A DNA stretch of 35,123 nt. Source: Cellulophaga baltica (GTDB taxonomy: Bacteria; Bacteroidota; Bacteroidia; Flavobacteriales; Flavobacteriaceae). Numbering within the stretch: the first letter of the stretch is position 1; every line of letters begins with the position of its first letter. The DNA lies in contig NZ_JAHKQN010000013.1 of NCBI RefSeq assembly GCF_018861125.1, positions 1-35,123 of the forward strand. The letters are read 5' to 3'. This document shows, piece by piece, positions 7,940 to 16,389 of the stretch. The translations under genes were made by a program, and so were the position numbers. The notes beneath the pieces were generated by a model that searched no databases, was not told where the DNA came from, and saw only the letters and a list, made by a program, of their open reading frames with translations.

Positions 7940-10393
7940 ATGAGAATTAAAATTCTTATCCTAATAGTTGCATTTAACTTTAGTTGTAAAAAAGAAATCG
8001 TTACACAGAATTCCATACTTGTAGATGTACCGCAAAATGCATCAGCAATAATTAAAGTAAATGATTTTGATGTTTTTAAAAGTGATTTAAAAAACAACTC
8101 TTTTTTAAAAGTTTTTGAAAAAACAAAATTCTTCTCTACCAACACAAAGTCACTTGAACCTTTGGACTATATTAAACCTGAAGGCGAAAGTATTTTAAGT
8201 TTTGTAGAAATAGGAAAAGAAAGTTTTGATTTTTTTTATAAAACAGATTCAAATATCAACTTAATAGATATTGACAATCATAAGAATAAAACTATAGAAG
8301 AAGTTATTTATGAAAATAAATCTTATAAAAAGATAACTCTAGATGATCAAGTCGTATATACCCACACTAAAGGAAGTTCATTTTTTGCAAGCTCTTCTCA
8401 ATTATTGATTGAAAATTTAATAAGAACAACAGAAACTCCTGAAACTAACAAAACACTCTTAAAACTATACAACACGGCTTCAAAAAACTCTAATACTGTT
8501 GTATTTATAAACACTAAATATAGCAACGGCTTATTAACTGCTAATCTAAAAAATAATATAAAGTTTTCTGATTTCTCTGACTGGGTTTCTTTAGATGCTA
8601 TTGTCACTCAGAGTGAATTTAAACTTACAGGCATTAGTATATCAGGTAATAATTCACCTCAAAAATTTTCAAGCTTATTTGCTAATGTTAGTCCTTTTGA
8701 AAATACAGTTCAAAATTACGCTCCAATAAACTCAAAGGCAGTATTGTCATTCACTTTTGAAAATTTTGAAAATTACTATAACAACCAGCAGAGATATTTA
8801 GAAAACCTACCTAAAAAAGATACTATTTTCACCACTACTCAAGAGCTTGGTATCTCTTACATAAACAACAGTAAAACCGCTACTCTTCAAACTTATGATG
8901 CTGAAAATATTGTAAAATACATTTCCCTATTTTCAAATAACAATACAAACTACCAAGGAAATGAAATTTTAAAACTGACAAAAAAAGATATTTTAAGTCC
9001 GTTTGAATCAATTCTCAAAAATTTTGAAAGTAATTACGCTACTATTTTAGAAAACGCTATTGTTTTTTCTGAAGATATCGAAACAATACAAAACACAATT
9101 AGTAATTACAAAAACGAGGCCACATTCAACAAATCTGAAACTTATTTAAGTGCAAAAAATAGCATAGCAGATGCTTCAAACTTACTTTTTATTGCTTCAC
9201 CTGATGGTATTAATATGCTTAAAGAGGAGGAGCTAAAAGAAGATGTCAATAAAAACCTAACTAAGCTTGACACAAAAGACCAGATTCTAATTGCTCAATT
9301 AGTATCTGACCAAAATTTTAATCACACCAGTCTAATTTTAAAAAATAAAATATCTAAAACTACCACTAATATTACAGCTCCGCTATATACAATACATTTA
9401 GATGATGAAATTGTTTCTCAACCACAGTTTGCAATTAATCATTTAACTAAGAAAAAAGAAATAGTAGTTCAAGACGAAAAAAATATTCTTTATTTAATAT
9501 CTACAGAAGGAAAAGTACTTTGGAAAAAAGAATTAAATGGGCGTATTAAAGGAACAATTGAACAAGTAGACCTGTATAAAAACGGTCGTTTACAATTAGC
9601 ATTCATAACCGATAATCATTTTTATATTTTGGATAGAAATGGAAAAGATGTGCCAACATTTGATATGGACTTTGAAGGTGAAATTTTAAACAGTCTCTCT
9701 ATATTTGATTATGATAAAAATAGAAATTATCGTTTTGTAATATCTCAAGGCACTAAGCTTCATATGTATGATAATTCAGGTAAAATAGTTTCAGGGTTTA
9801 AATACAAGGCGAACCAAAACAAAATTATTAACGCGCCTAAACATTTCAGAATAAAAACAAAAGATTATCTCGTTTTCACCCAAGACAATGATGTTTTACG
9901 TATAATTGACCGTATTGGCTCTGATCGAATAAAGGTTAAAGACAAAATTAATTTCTCACAAAATGACATTTACCTTTATAAAAATAAGTTTACCACAACA
10001 GATGCAAATGGATTTTTAACTCAAGTAGATGAAAAAGGTACTGCTGTAAAAACAAACTTAAATTTAAATAAAGACCATGGTTTGTATACAACGAGTAATA
10101 CACTTGTTACAATGAATGATAATACCCTAACTATAAAAGGTAAAAAAACAGAATTGGAATTAGGTGTGTATACGAAGCCCGTAATATTTTTCATCTACAA
10201 TAAAATTTATGTGAGTGTTACTGATATACAGAATCATAAAATCTATTTGTTCGACAGTAATTCAAAACCAATTCAAAACTTCCCTATATACGGGACTTCA
10301 CTTATTGACTTAGCGGATATTGATAATGATAAGAAATTAGAGCTTGTTACTAAAGATTTAGACAACTCATTAATTGTATACAAAATCAATTAA
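7940..10393 (+). CDS. Large lipoprotein with C-terminal beta-propeller-like repeats
   Basis: This 817-aa protein starts with a short lipoprotein signal peptide ending FNFSC (Cys16), then KKE. Residues about 25-470 resemble DUF3352-type envelope proteins: VDVPQNASAIIKVNDFDVF at the start, repeated 'LLFIASPDG'-type strands, and long Asn/Lys/Ser-rich segments. From about residue 485 to the end there are repeated blade-like units (LYLISTEGKVLWKKELNG, FYILDRNGKDVPTFDMDF, LHMYDNSGKIVSGF, IYLFDSNSKPIQNFPIYG). The last unit, DLADIDNDKKLELVTKD, is FG-GAP/VCBS-like, so a PQQ- or FG-GAP-type propeller is likely. A membrane-anchored scaffold or binding protein is the natural inference, but I cannot assign a function. 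No catalytic motif is visible. It follows rnhB by 46 bases. Confidence 0.7.
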   Translation: MRIKILILIVAFNFSCKKEIVTQNSILVDVPQNASAIIKVNDFDVFKSDLKNNSFLKVFEKTKFFSTNTKSLEPLDYIKPEGESILSFVEIGKESFDFFYKTDSNINLIDIDNHKNKTIEEVIYENKSYKKITLDDQVVYTHTKGSSFFASSSQLLIENLIRTTETPETNKTLLKLYNTASKNSNTVVFINTKYSNGLLTANLKNNIKFSDFSDWVSLDAIVTQSEFKLTGISISGNNSPQKFSSLFANVSPFENTVQNYAPINSKAVLSFTFENFENYYNNQQRYLENLPKKDTIFTTTQELGISYINNSKTATLQTYDAENIVKYISLFSNNNTNYQGNEILKLTKKDILSPFESILKNFESNYATILENAIVFSEDIETIQNTISNYKNEATFNKSETYLSAKNSIADASNLLFIASPDGINMLKEEELKEDVNKNLTKLDTKDQILIAQLVSDQNFNHTSLILKNKISKTTTNITAPLYTIHLDDEIVSQPQFAINHLTKKKEIVVQDEKNILYLISTEGKVLWKKELNGRIKGTIEQVDLYKNGRLQLAFITDNHFYILDRNGKDVPTFDMDFEGEILNSLSIFDYDKNRNYRFVISQGTKLHMYDNSGKIVSGFKYKANQNKIINAPKHFRIKTKDYLVFTQDNDVLRIIDRIGSDRIKVKDKINFSQNDIYLYKNKFTTTDANGFLTQVDEKGTAVKTNLNLNKDHGLYTTSNTLVTMNDNTLTIKGKKTELELGVYTKPVIFFIYNKIYVSVTDIQNHKIYLFDSNSKPIQNFPIYGTSLIDLADIDNDKKLELVTKDLDNSLIVYKIN

Positions 10394-10514
10394 AAAATAC
10401 CATTAATACAGATTTTACAACCATCTATACAAATAAATAATTGCTTTATAAAAATCTTTGTAAATTTATTAAGTTTAAAAATAAACACAACCACTAAGTA
10501 TAATAGTACAGATA

Positions 10515-10543
10515 AAAAAACCGAGACTAAATCTCGGTTTTTT
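10515..10543 (-). terminator. Bidirectional terminator overlapping the end of lipB
   Basis: A perfect 12-bp stem (AAAAAACCGAGA / TCTCGGTTTTTT) surrounds a 5-base loop containing the lipB stop codon. On the minus strand the first arm is the coding sequence for the last codons of lipB. The A and T tracts on both sides allow it to terminate the plus-strand lipoprotein transcript as well. Confidence 0.8.
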
Positions 10544-11243
10544 CTTTTATAAAAGTAGCTTCAAATAGTTTTTCAAAATTATCGAGTATCTTCTGTTGTA
10601 CTTCTTTAATTGAAATTTCTTTTTTCCCTAACTCAACATTTAATGAGGTAACCGCTTTATCTTTTATTCCACACGGAATCATTAAATCAAAGTATCCTAA
10701 ATCTGCATTAATATTCAATGCAAAACCATGCATTGTTACCCAACGACTGGCACGAACCCCCATAGCACATATTTTGCGAGCAAAAGGCGTTCCTACATCT
10801 AACCAAACTCCTGTTTCTCCGTCTGAGCGTTCTGCTTTAAGACCATAATCTGCTAAAGTGAGAATTACAATCTCTTCTAAAAAACGAAGATATTTATGAA
10901 TATCTGTAAAAAAATTATCTAAGTCTAAAATAGGGTAACCTACTATTTGTCCCGGTCCGTGATAAGTAATATCACCACCTCTATTAATTTTATAAAATGT
11001 AGCTCCTTTCGCTTCTAACTGGGTCTCATCTATCAATAAATTATCAATATTTCCACTTTTACCTAAAGTATAAACATGTGGATGTTCTACAAAAAGAAAA
11101 TAATTAGGAGTCGCAATACTAAGCTGCTCTCGTCTATTCTTAATCTTTATATCCAAAATAGATTTAAAAAGTGCTTCTTGATAATCCCAAGTTTCTTTAT
11201 AATCTTTTAAACCTAAATGCTGTAGTATAACTTCCTTATTCAT
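10527..11243 (-). CDS. lipB: Octanoyl-[acyl-carrier-protein]:protein N-octanoyltransferase
   Basis: This 238-aa LipB catalyses transfer of octanoyl from acyl-carrier protein to lipoyl domains, the first step of endogenous lipoate synthesis in the cytoplasm. Visible signatures are FVEHPHVYTLGKSG (51-64), RGGDITYHGPGQIVGYPI (88-105), KICAMGVRASRWVTMHGFALN (157-177) and the IPCGI segment. The catalytic pair is present as K157 and C191. Length is normal. The start fits a promoter-like TTTG-N16-TATCTTTG ending only five bases before the ATG, suggesting a leaderless or nearly leaderless mRNA. The 3' end is embedded in a terminator hairpin. No lipA lies in the window. The YqaE gene upstream is in the same direction but probably not strictly co-transcribed. 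Confidence 0.96.
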   Translation of the reverse strand: MNKEVILQHLGLKDYKETWDYQEALFKSILDIKIKNRREQLSIATPNYFLFVEHPHVYTLGKSGNIDNLLIDETQLEAKGATFYKINRGGDITYHGPGQIVGYPILDLDNFFTDIHKYLRFLEEIVILTLADYGLKAERSDGETGVWLDVGTPFARKICAMGVRASRWVTMHGFALNINADLGYFDLMIPCGIKDKAVTSLNVELGKKEISIKEVQQKILDNFEKLFEATFIKEKTEI

Positions 11244-11248
11244 TATAG

Positions 11249-11276
11249 CAAAGATACAATTTTAAAGAATTACAAA
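11249..11276 (-). promoter_or_regulatory. lipB promoter (TTTG-N16-TATCTTTG)
   Basis: On the minus strand TTTG (11273-11276) precedes a perfect -7 TATCTTTG (11249-11256) by 16 bases, slightly short of the common 17-21. The -7 element ends five bases before the lipB ATG, so initiation should fall at or very near the start codon. Confidence 0.55.
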
Positions 11277-11297
11277 ACACCAGTTATGGTCGCCTAC

Positions 11298-11459
11298 CTA
11301 TTGAGAATCTGGATTATTTAATATTACTAATGCTGCAATAACGCCAGGCACCCAACCACAAAGAGTTAATAAAAATACAATTACTATTGATCCGCATCCT
11401 TTACCAATTACTGCTAGTGGCGGAAAAAAAATAGCTAATAAGACTCTCCAAATACTCAT
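11298..11459 (-). CDS. YqaE/Pmp3-family small membrane protein
   Basis: This 53-aa ORF reads MSIWRVLLAIFFPPLAVIGK, then GCGSIVIVFLLTLCGWVPGV, then IAALVILNNPDSQ. Two hydrophobic helices (about 5-18 and 24-47) flank a short loop. The FPPLAV, LTLCGWVPGVIAA and terminal hydrophobic features are the hallmark of the UPF0057/YqaE/Pmp3 family. Pmp3-like proteins are small inner-membrane proteins linked to membrane potential and salt or cold stress in other organisms; the role here is inferred. The gene lies 54 bases upstream of lipB on the same strand and is divergent from lysS. It is too short for most length cut-offs and would be missed easily. The start is the only sensible Met, giving a standard family length. 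Confidence 0.9.
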   Translation of the reverse strand: MSIWRVLLAIFFPPLAVIGKGCGSIVIVFLLTLCGWVPGVIAALVILNNPDSQ

Positions 11460-11561
11460 TTATTTTGATTTTGATTGATGAATTTAACTATTAGACGATA
11501 GCATACAAAATATGTTACACTTATTTTATAAAAAAGGTATAAGCTAATAATTGTTTTTCAG

Positions 11562-11593
11562 ATTGATGATTTGAAGCATAGTGCCTATATTTG
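11562..11593 (+). promoter_or_regulatory. lysS promoter (ATTG-N20-TATATTTG)
   Basis: A perfect -7 TATATTTG (11586-11593) has ATTG (11562-11565, three of four matches to TTTG) 20 bases upstream. The ATG at 11613 lies 19 bases after the -7 element, giving a short leader of roughly a dozen bases. Confidence 0.6.
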
Positions 11594-11612
11594 CACCCTT
11601 AATTATTAGAAA

Positions 11613-13304
11613 ATGCAACTTTCAGAACAAGAGGTAATCAGAAGAGAGAAATTAGCCAAATTACGAGAATTAGGCATTGACCCATATCCAGCGGCACTAT
11701 ACCCTGTTGATGCAACATCAACAAGTATAAAACAGAATTATATTGAAGGTAAAAAGGTGATTCTTGCAGGTAGATTAATGCGTAAGAAAATACAAGGTAA
11801 AGCCTCTTTTGCTGAACTTCAAGATAGTGAAGGTCGTATTCAAGTATATTTTAATAGAGATGAAATATGTACTGGTAACGACCATTCTAAATACAATGAT
11901 ATTTTTAAAAAACTAATAGATTTAGGTGATATTATAGGTATTGAAGGTGAACTTTTTACAACGCTAGTTGGCGAAAAAACTGTTTTAGTAAAAGATTTTA
12001 CAATACTATGTAAATCTTTACGCCCTTTACCTTTGCCAAAAGTTGATCCTGATGGTAAAGTTCATGATGAATTTAATGATCCTGAATTACGTTACCGTCA
12101 ACGTTATGTTGATTTAATTGTAAACCCATCTGTCAAAGAGACTTTTGTTAAAAGAACAAAAATCACAAACAGTATTCGTTCTTTCTTTAATGAAAGAGAA
12201 TATTTAGAAGTTGAAACTCCTATTTTACAACCAATTCCTGGTGGTGCATCTGCAAGACCATTTTTAACTCATCATAATGCATTAAACATACCATTGTATT
12301 TACGTATTGCAAATGAACTTTACTTAAAAAGATTAATTGTTGGTGGTTTTGATGGTGTCTATGAATTCTCTAAAGATTTTAGGAATGAAGGGATGGATCG
12401 AACTCATAATCCTGAGTTTACAGTAATGGAGCTTTATGTCGCTTATAAAGACTACCATTGGATGATGGATATGACTGAGCAATTGTTAGAAAAAATTGCA
12501 ATTGATGCTAATGGAACTTCAAAAACGCAAGTTGGTGAAAATGAAATAGAATTTAAAGCACCTTACCCAAGAGTTCCTATTTTAGAAGCTATTAAAGAAC
12601 ATACGGGCTATGATGTTGCTGGTATGGAAGAAGATGAGCTACGTGAAGTTGGTAAAAAACTTGGACTAGAAGTTGACGAAACTATGGGCGTTGGCAAATT
12701 AATTGATGAGATTTTTGGTGAAAAATGTGAACATTTATATATACAACCAACATTTATAACTGACTACCCCAAAGAAATGAGTCCGTTAACTAAAGAGCAT
12801 AGAGATAATCCTGATCTTACAGAGCGTTTTGAATTAATGGTAAATGGTAAAGAATTAGCAAATTGCTATTCTGAGCTTAACGATCCTATTGATCAAAGAG
12901 AACGTTTTGAAGATCAATTAAAATTATCAGCAAAAGGCGATGATGAAGCCATGTTTATTGATCAAGACTTTTTAAGAGCTTTAGAATACGGTATGCCTCC
13001 TACAAGTGGTATTGGTATTGGTATTGACCGCTTGGTAATGTTAATGACCAATAACTCTTCAATACAAGAAGTTTTATTCTTCCCTCAAATGCGACCTGAG
13101 AAAAAACAAATAGAACTTTCTGATAATGAAAAAATAGTTTTTGAAATTTTAAAGAAGCAATCACAAATGTCACTTACTATTTTAAAAAATGAATCTGGAT
13201 TAAGTAATAAAGCTTGGGATAAAACAATAAAATCTTTGGGTAAATTAGGACTTACAAAAGTTACTAAAACTGAAAATGACTTAATAGTTGAATTGCAAGA
13301 TTGA
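11613..13304 (+). CDS. lysS: Lysyl-tRNA synthetase (class II) with C-terminal extension
   Basis: This 563-aa enzyme charges tRNA-Lys in the cytoplasm. An N-terminal OB-fold anticodon-binding domain (about 45-145; VILAGRLMRKKIQGKASFAELQD) precedes the class II core. Visible core motifs are RYRQRYVDLIVNP, motif 2 FRNEGMDRTHNPEF (256-269) and motif 3 GIGIGIDRLVM (from 466). The canonical enzyme normally ends near FFPQMRP, reached here at residue 495. A further 68 residues follow, predicted helical with a small beta-wing, resembling a winged-helix domain (FEILKKQSQMSLTILKNESG, then SNKAWDKTIKSLGKLGL). As I recall, many Bacteroidota LysS proteins are similarly long, so this is probably clade-specific rather than a recent fusion. 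It is monocistronic, with its own promoter and terminator. Confidence 0.97.
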   Translation: MQLSEQEVIRREKLAKLRELGIDPYPAALYPVDATSTSIKQNYIEGKKVILAGRLMRKKIQGKASFAELQDSEGRIQVYFNRDEICTGNDHSKYNDIFKKLIDLGDIIGIEGELFTTLVGEKTVLVKDFTILCKSLRPLPLPKVDPDGKVHDEFNDPELRYRQRYVDLIVNPSVKETFVKRTKITNSIRSFFNEREYLEVETPILQPIPGGASARPFLTHHNALNIPLYLRIANELYLKRLIVGGFDGVYEFSKDFRNEGMDRTHNPEFTVMELYVAYKDYHWMMDMTEQLLEKIAIDANGTSKTQVGENEIEFKAPYPRVPILEAIKEHTGYDVAGMEEDELREVGKKLGLEVDETMGVGKLIDEIFGEKCEHLYIQPTFITDYPKEMSPLTKEHRDNPDLTERFELMVNGKELANCYSELNDPIDQRERFEDQLKLSAKGDDEAMFIDQDFLRALEYGMPPTSGIGIGIDRLVMLMTNNSSIQEVLFFPQMRPEKKQIELSDNEKIVFEILKKQSQMSLTILKNESGLSNKAWDKTIKSLGKLGLTKVTKTENDLIVELQD

Positions 13305-13326
13305 ATTTAACAGCGATTTTTACACT

Positions 13327-13356
13327 AAAGGGAGGTCTATGGCCTCCCTTTTTTTT
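13327..13356 (+). terminator. Rho-independent terminator of lysS
   Basis: The stem AAAGGGAGG / CCTCCCTTT with a 7-base loop is followed by an unbroken T tract. It starts 22 bases after the lysS stop codon. Confidence 0.85.
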
Positions 13357-13372
13357 ATGGTATAAAGTATCT

Positions 13373-13405
13373 AAAAAAACAAAGCCTCTGAAAACAGAGG
13401 CTTTG
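13373..13405 (-). terminator. Minus-strand terminator facing lysS
   Basis: A perfect 11-bp stem (CAAAGCCTCTG / CAGAGGCTTTG) encloses a 4-base loop. On the minus strand it is followed directly by seven T residues; on the plus strand no T tract follows. It therefore terminates a transcript coming from the right on the minus strand, where no long ORF exists. Confidence 0.75.
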
Positions 13406-13552
13406 AATTGACTAATTCTAATAAAAACTACTTTACAAAAGTTTTTCGTTTTGATTTTCGAATATACTATAAAGACGTTTAAAATCCATATTTGTTACAC
13501 AGAACTTTAAATATTAACAATATTTTCGCTAATATGCTGTATTTTAACTCTT
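13373..13552 (-). ncRNA. Candidate small RNA or tiny-peptide transcript behind lysS
   Basis: A minus-strand terminator (13373-13405) and a minus-strand promoter-like pair (13558-13588) bracket about 180 bases with no long ORF. The only in-frame peptide with an ATG is 18 aa (13433-13489, MDFKRLYSIFENQNEKLL), closed upstream by an in-frame stop. The predicted RNA contains the palindrome AATATT-GTT-AATATT. An 8-bp complementary pair (TTGACTAA at 13408-13415, TTAGTCAA at 13553-13560) sits at its two ends. I cannot assign it to a known RNA family. Its existence is inferred from the bracketing signals only. Confidence 0.4.
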
Positions 13553-13557
13553 TTAGT

Positions 13558-13588
13558 CAAAATTAGAAGCCCAATTTTAACAACTAAA
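13558..13588 (-). promoter_or_regulatory. Minus-strand promoter (TTTA-N19-TAATTTTG)
   Basis: On the minus strand a perfect -7 TAATTTTG (13558-13565) has TTTA (13585-13588, three of four matches to TTTG) 19 bases upstream. It points away from the metalloprotease gene toward the orphan minus-strand terminator. The remaining plus-strand gap, about 13590-13672, must hold the metalloprotease promoter, for which I see no convincing match. Confidence 0.45.
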
Positions 13589-13672
13589 AACCAAAGTGGT
13601 TAAGAATTCGTTAACAAAAAATAAAAATATATTCTCGTAATTTGAGATAGACTAATTAATTATAAACTAAGC

Positions 13673-16168
13673 ATGTTACAAAAATTACTTCAGAAAACGC
13701 TCTTTGTTTTCTTATTGGTAGGTTGCTTTACAACAACCGAAGCCCAAATTTTTAAAAAGAAAAAATCAAAACCAGAAACCGAAAAATCAAAACCTAAAAA
13801 AGGCGGTATTCAACCTTATAGTAAGGTAATTACAAAAGAAGCTAAAACCGATAAAGGTTTGTTTGATGTTCATACTATTGACAGCAAATATTTTTATGAA
13901 ATTCCAGATTCTTTATTTAACAAAGAGATGTTAATGGTTAGCCGTATTTCTAAAACTGCAGCTGGCATAGGTTTTGGTGGCGGAAAAATTAATACACAAG
14001 TTTTACGATGGGAGAAAAAAGATAAAAAAGTTTTAGTTCGTGTTGTTTCTTATGATGTTGTGGCTGCTGATTCTTTACCAGTTCATGAAGCTGTAGTAAA
14101 TTCAAATTTTGAGCCTGTTTTATTTTCTTTCGATATTAAAGCTTTAAAAAAAGACTCAATAACACCAGCTACAGTAATTGATGTTACTGATTTATTTAAA
14201 AAAGATGTTAATGCTCTTGGCATGCCGTCTTTCTACAAAAAAAGATATAAAGTGTCTCGTTTAGATGCTGATAGAAGTTATATTGAATCTATAAAAAGTT
14301 ATCCTTTAAATGTAGAAGCAAGACATGTAAAAACATATGCTTCAGGTTCAGCACCATCAAATAGTAGTTTGGGTTCTATATCTATAGAGATTAATAACTC
14401 TATGATTCTACTTCCTGAAGAACCAATGAAACGTAGGTATTTTGACGAACGTGTTGGTTGGTTTGCTCGCGGGCAAGTTGATTATGGTTTGGAGGCCCAA
14501 GAAAGCAAAACCGTAACATATTTAGACCGCTGGAGGTTAGAAGTTAAAGATGAAGATTTAGAAAAATTCAAAAAAGGAGAATTAGTAGAACCTAAAAAGC
14601 AAATTGTTTACTATATAGATCGTGCTACTCCTAAAGAATGGGTGCCTTACATAAAACAAGGTGTTGAAGATTGGCAAGTTGCTTTTGAAGCTGCAGGTTT
14701 TAAAAATGCTATTATTGCTAAAGACCCTCCGACTATTGAAGAAGATCCTGATTGGTCACCTGAAGATGTACGCTATTCTGTAGTGCGTTATTTAGCATCA
14801 CCAATACCAAATGCAAATGGTCCGCACGTGAGCGACCCAAGAACAGGAGAAATTCTAGAGTCTGATATAAACTGGTACCATAATGTAATGACTTTATTAC
14901 GTAACTGGTATTTTGTACAAACAGCAGCAATTAATGAAGATGCTAGAGGTGTAGCATTTAAAAATGAAGTTATGGGACGTTTAATTCGTTTTGTATCATC
15001 ACACGAAGTTGGCCACACCTTAGGTTTACCTCATAATATGGGTAGTAGTGTTGCGTACCCTGTAGACTCTTTACGTTCTGCAACTTTCACTAAAAAATAC
15101 GGAACAGCTCCATCAATTATGGACTATGCACGTTTTAACTATGTTGCTCAACCTGGAGATGAAGGTGTTGCTTTAATGCCTGAAATTGGCATTTATGATA
15201 AGTATTCAATTAATTGGGGTTATAGACCAATTATGGATAAAACTGCTGAGGAAGAGAAAAAAGTATTAGACAAATGGATTTTAGAGCATGACGGAGATCC
15301 TCTATATAGATTCGGACACCAACAAGCTGGTGATGTAGTTGACCCAAGTTCACAAACTGAAGATTTAGGTGATGATGCTGTAAAAGCAAGTTTATATGGT
15401 ATTGCTAATTTAAAACGTATTGTTCCAAATTTAGCAACTTGGATTGCTGAAGATGGCAAAAAATATGATGATTTAGGAACGTTATACGCTCAAGTTTTAT
15501 CTCAGTATAATAGATACATGGGCCACGTTTCAAATAATATTGGTGGTGTTTATGAGCATTATAAAACTTTTGATCAAGAAGGAGCTGTATATACACCTGT
15601 TGCTAAAGAGCGTCAAAAAAATAGTATGAAATTCATACAAGATGAATTATTTAAAACCCCTGCTTGGTTATTAGATCAAAACATTTTTAATAAGATTGAA
15701 TTTTCAGGATCTATAGAACGCATCCGTTCTTACCAAGTTAGAACTTTAGATAATATTTTAAGCTTAAGTAAAATGGCTCGTATTATTGAAAATGAAACTG
15801 CTAATGGTAGTGAAGCTTATGCACTTACTAGTATGATGAAAGATTTACGTACTGGAATCTGGTCTGAGTTATCAAGAGGCGGTAAAATTGACACTTACCG
15901 TAGAAATTTACAAAAAGCACATATTGATAGGTTAGGTTATTTAATGACTGCTGAAACTCCAACACAAAGTAGAAGAAACCGTAGTCCTTATATTAAAGTA
16001 ACTGCTATTAACACAAGTCAATCTGATATTAGATCAGTAGCAAGAGCTGAACTAAATATTCTAAAAAGAAGTATTAGAAGTGCAATTGCTAGAACATCTG
16101 ATAGCATGAGCAAATATCATTTACAAGATGCTTTAGAACGCATAAATATGATATTAGACCCTAAGTAG
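13673..16168 (+). CDS. Secreted zinc-dependent metalloprotease (DUF5117/DUF4953 type)
   Basis: This 831-aa protein has a signal peptide (about 1-25, ending TTEAQ) and then a Lys-rich stretch (IFKKKKSKPETEKSKPKK). A DUF5118/DUF5117-like region follows (FYEIPDSLFNKEMLMVSRIS onward). The metzincin-type zinc site HEVGHTLGLPHN has ligands H444, H448 and H454 and catalytic E445. A Met-turn candidate, PSIMDYARFNY, follows about 30 residues later, completing the metzincin pattern. The C-terminal third is helical with RSYQVRTLDNILSLSKMARI. Proteins of this architecture are common in Bacteroidota and are presumed periplasmic or exported peptidases of unknown substrate. No type IX secretion C-terminal domain is visible. 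The gene is monocistronic and followed by a clear terminator. Confidence 0.92.
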   Translation: MLQKLLQKTLFVFLLVGCFTTTEAQIFKKKKSKPETEKSKPKKGGIQPYSKVITKEAKTDKGLFDVHTIDSKYFYEIPDSLFNKEMLMVSRISKTAAGIGFGGGKINTQVLRWEKKDKKVLVRVVSYDVVAADSLPVHEAVVNSNFEPVLFSFDIKALKKDSITPATVIDVTDLFKKDVNALGMPSFYKKRYKVSRLDADRSYIESIKSYPLNVEARHVKTYASGSAPSNSSLGSISIEINNSMILLPEEPMKRRYFDERVGWFARGQVDYGLEAQESKTVTYLDRWRLEVKDEDLEKFKKGELVEPKKQIVYYIDRATPKEWVPYIKQGVEDWQVAFEAAGFKNAIIAKDPPTIEEDPDWSPEDVRYSVVRYLASPIPNANGPHVSDPRTGEILESDINWYHNVMTLLRNWYFVQTAAINEDARGVAFKNEVMGRLIRFVSSHEVGHTLGLPHNMGSSVAYPVDSLRSATFTKKYGTAPSIMDYARFNYVAQPGDEGVALMPEIGIYDKYSINWGYRPIMDKTAEEEKKVLDKWILEHDGDPLYRFGHQQAGDVVDPSSQTEDLGDDAVKASLYGIANLKRIVPNLATWIAEDGKKYDDLGTLYAQVLSQYNRYMGHVSNNIGGVYEHYKTFDQEGAVYTPVAKERQKNSMKFIQDELFKTPAWLLDQNIFNKIEFSGSIERIRSYQVRTLDNILSLSKMARIIENETANGSEAYALTSMMKDLRTGIWSELSRGGKIDTYRRNLQKAHIDRLGYLMTAETPTQSRRNRSPYIKVTAINTSQSDIRSVARAELNILKRSIRSAIARTSDSMSKYHLQDALERINMILDPK

Positions 16169-16187
16169 TAAAAGGTTAAAATATAAG

Positions 16188-16221
16188 AAGCGGTATGATT
16201 TACTTATTATACCGCTTTTTT
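16188..16221 (+). terminator. Terminator of the metalloprotease gene
   Basis: The stem AAGCGGTAT / ATACCGCTT with a 12-base loop is followed by a T tract, 20 bases beyond the stop codon. Confidence 0.8.
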
Positions 16222-16355
16222 CATACGCTGGTTTTAACATTTTCGATTAAAAACAACTTCTATCGATTAATAACATTTTGAAAAAAACAATCTACTTTTC
16301 ACATACATATTTCTACTATTGACAACATACAAATAATAGGTATATAAATACTTTT

Positions 16356-16363
16356 TAAATTTG
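16356..16363 (+). promoter_or_regulatory. -7 element (TAAATTTG) for the 59-aa gene
   Basis: TAAATTTG is an exact -7 consensus ending 26 bases before the ATG at 16390. No good -33 element is visible upstream. The preceding 130 bases hold nothing else I can identify. Confidence 0.4.
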
Positions 16364-16389
16364 AAATATATTAAAAACAAGATTGGAGT

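Noticed and set aside
7260-8145. Three minus-strand ORFs opposite rnhB and the lipoprotein start
   Set aside because: They mirror confident plus-strand genes, and none has a recognisable domain or signal.
14733-15596. Several minus-strand ORFs within the metalloprotease gene
   Set aside because: Antisense to a complete enzyme with an intact zinc motif; composition follows the sense codons.
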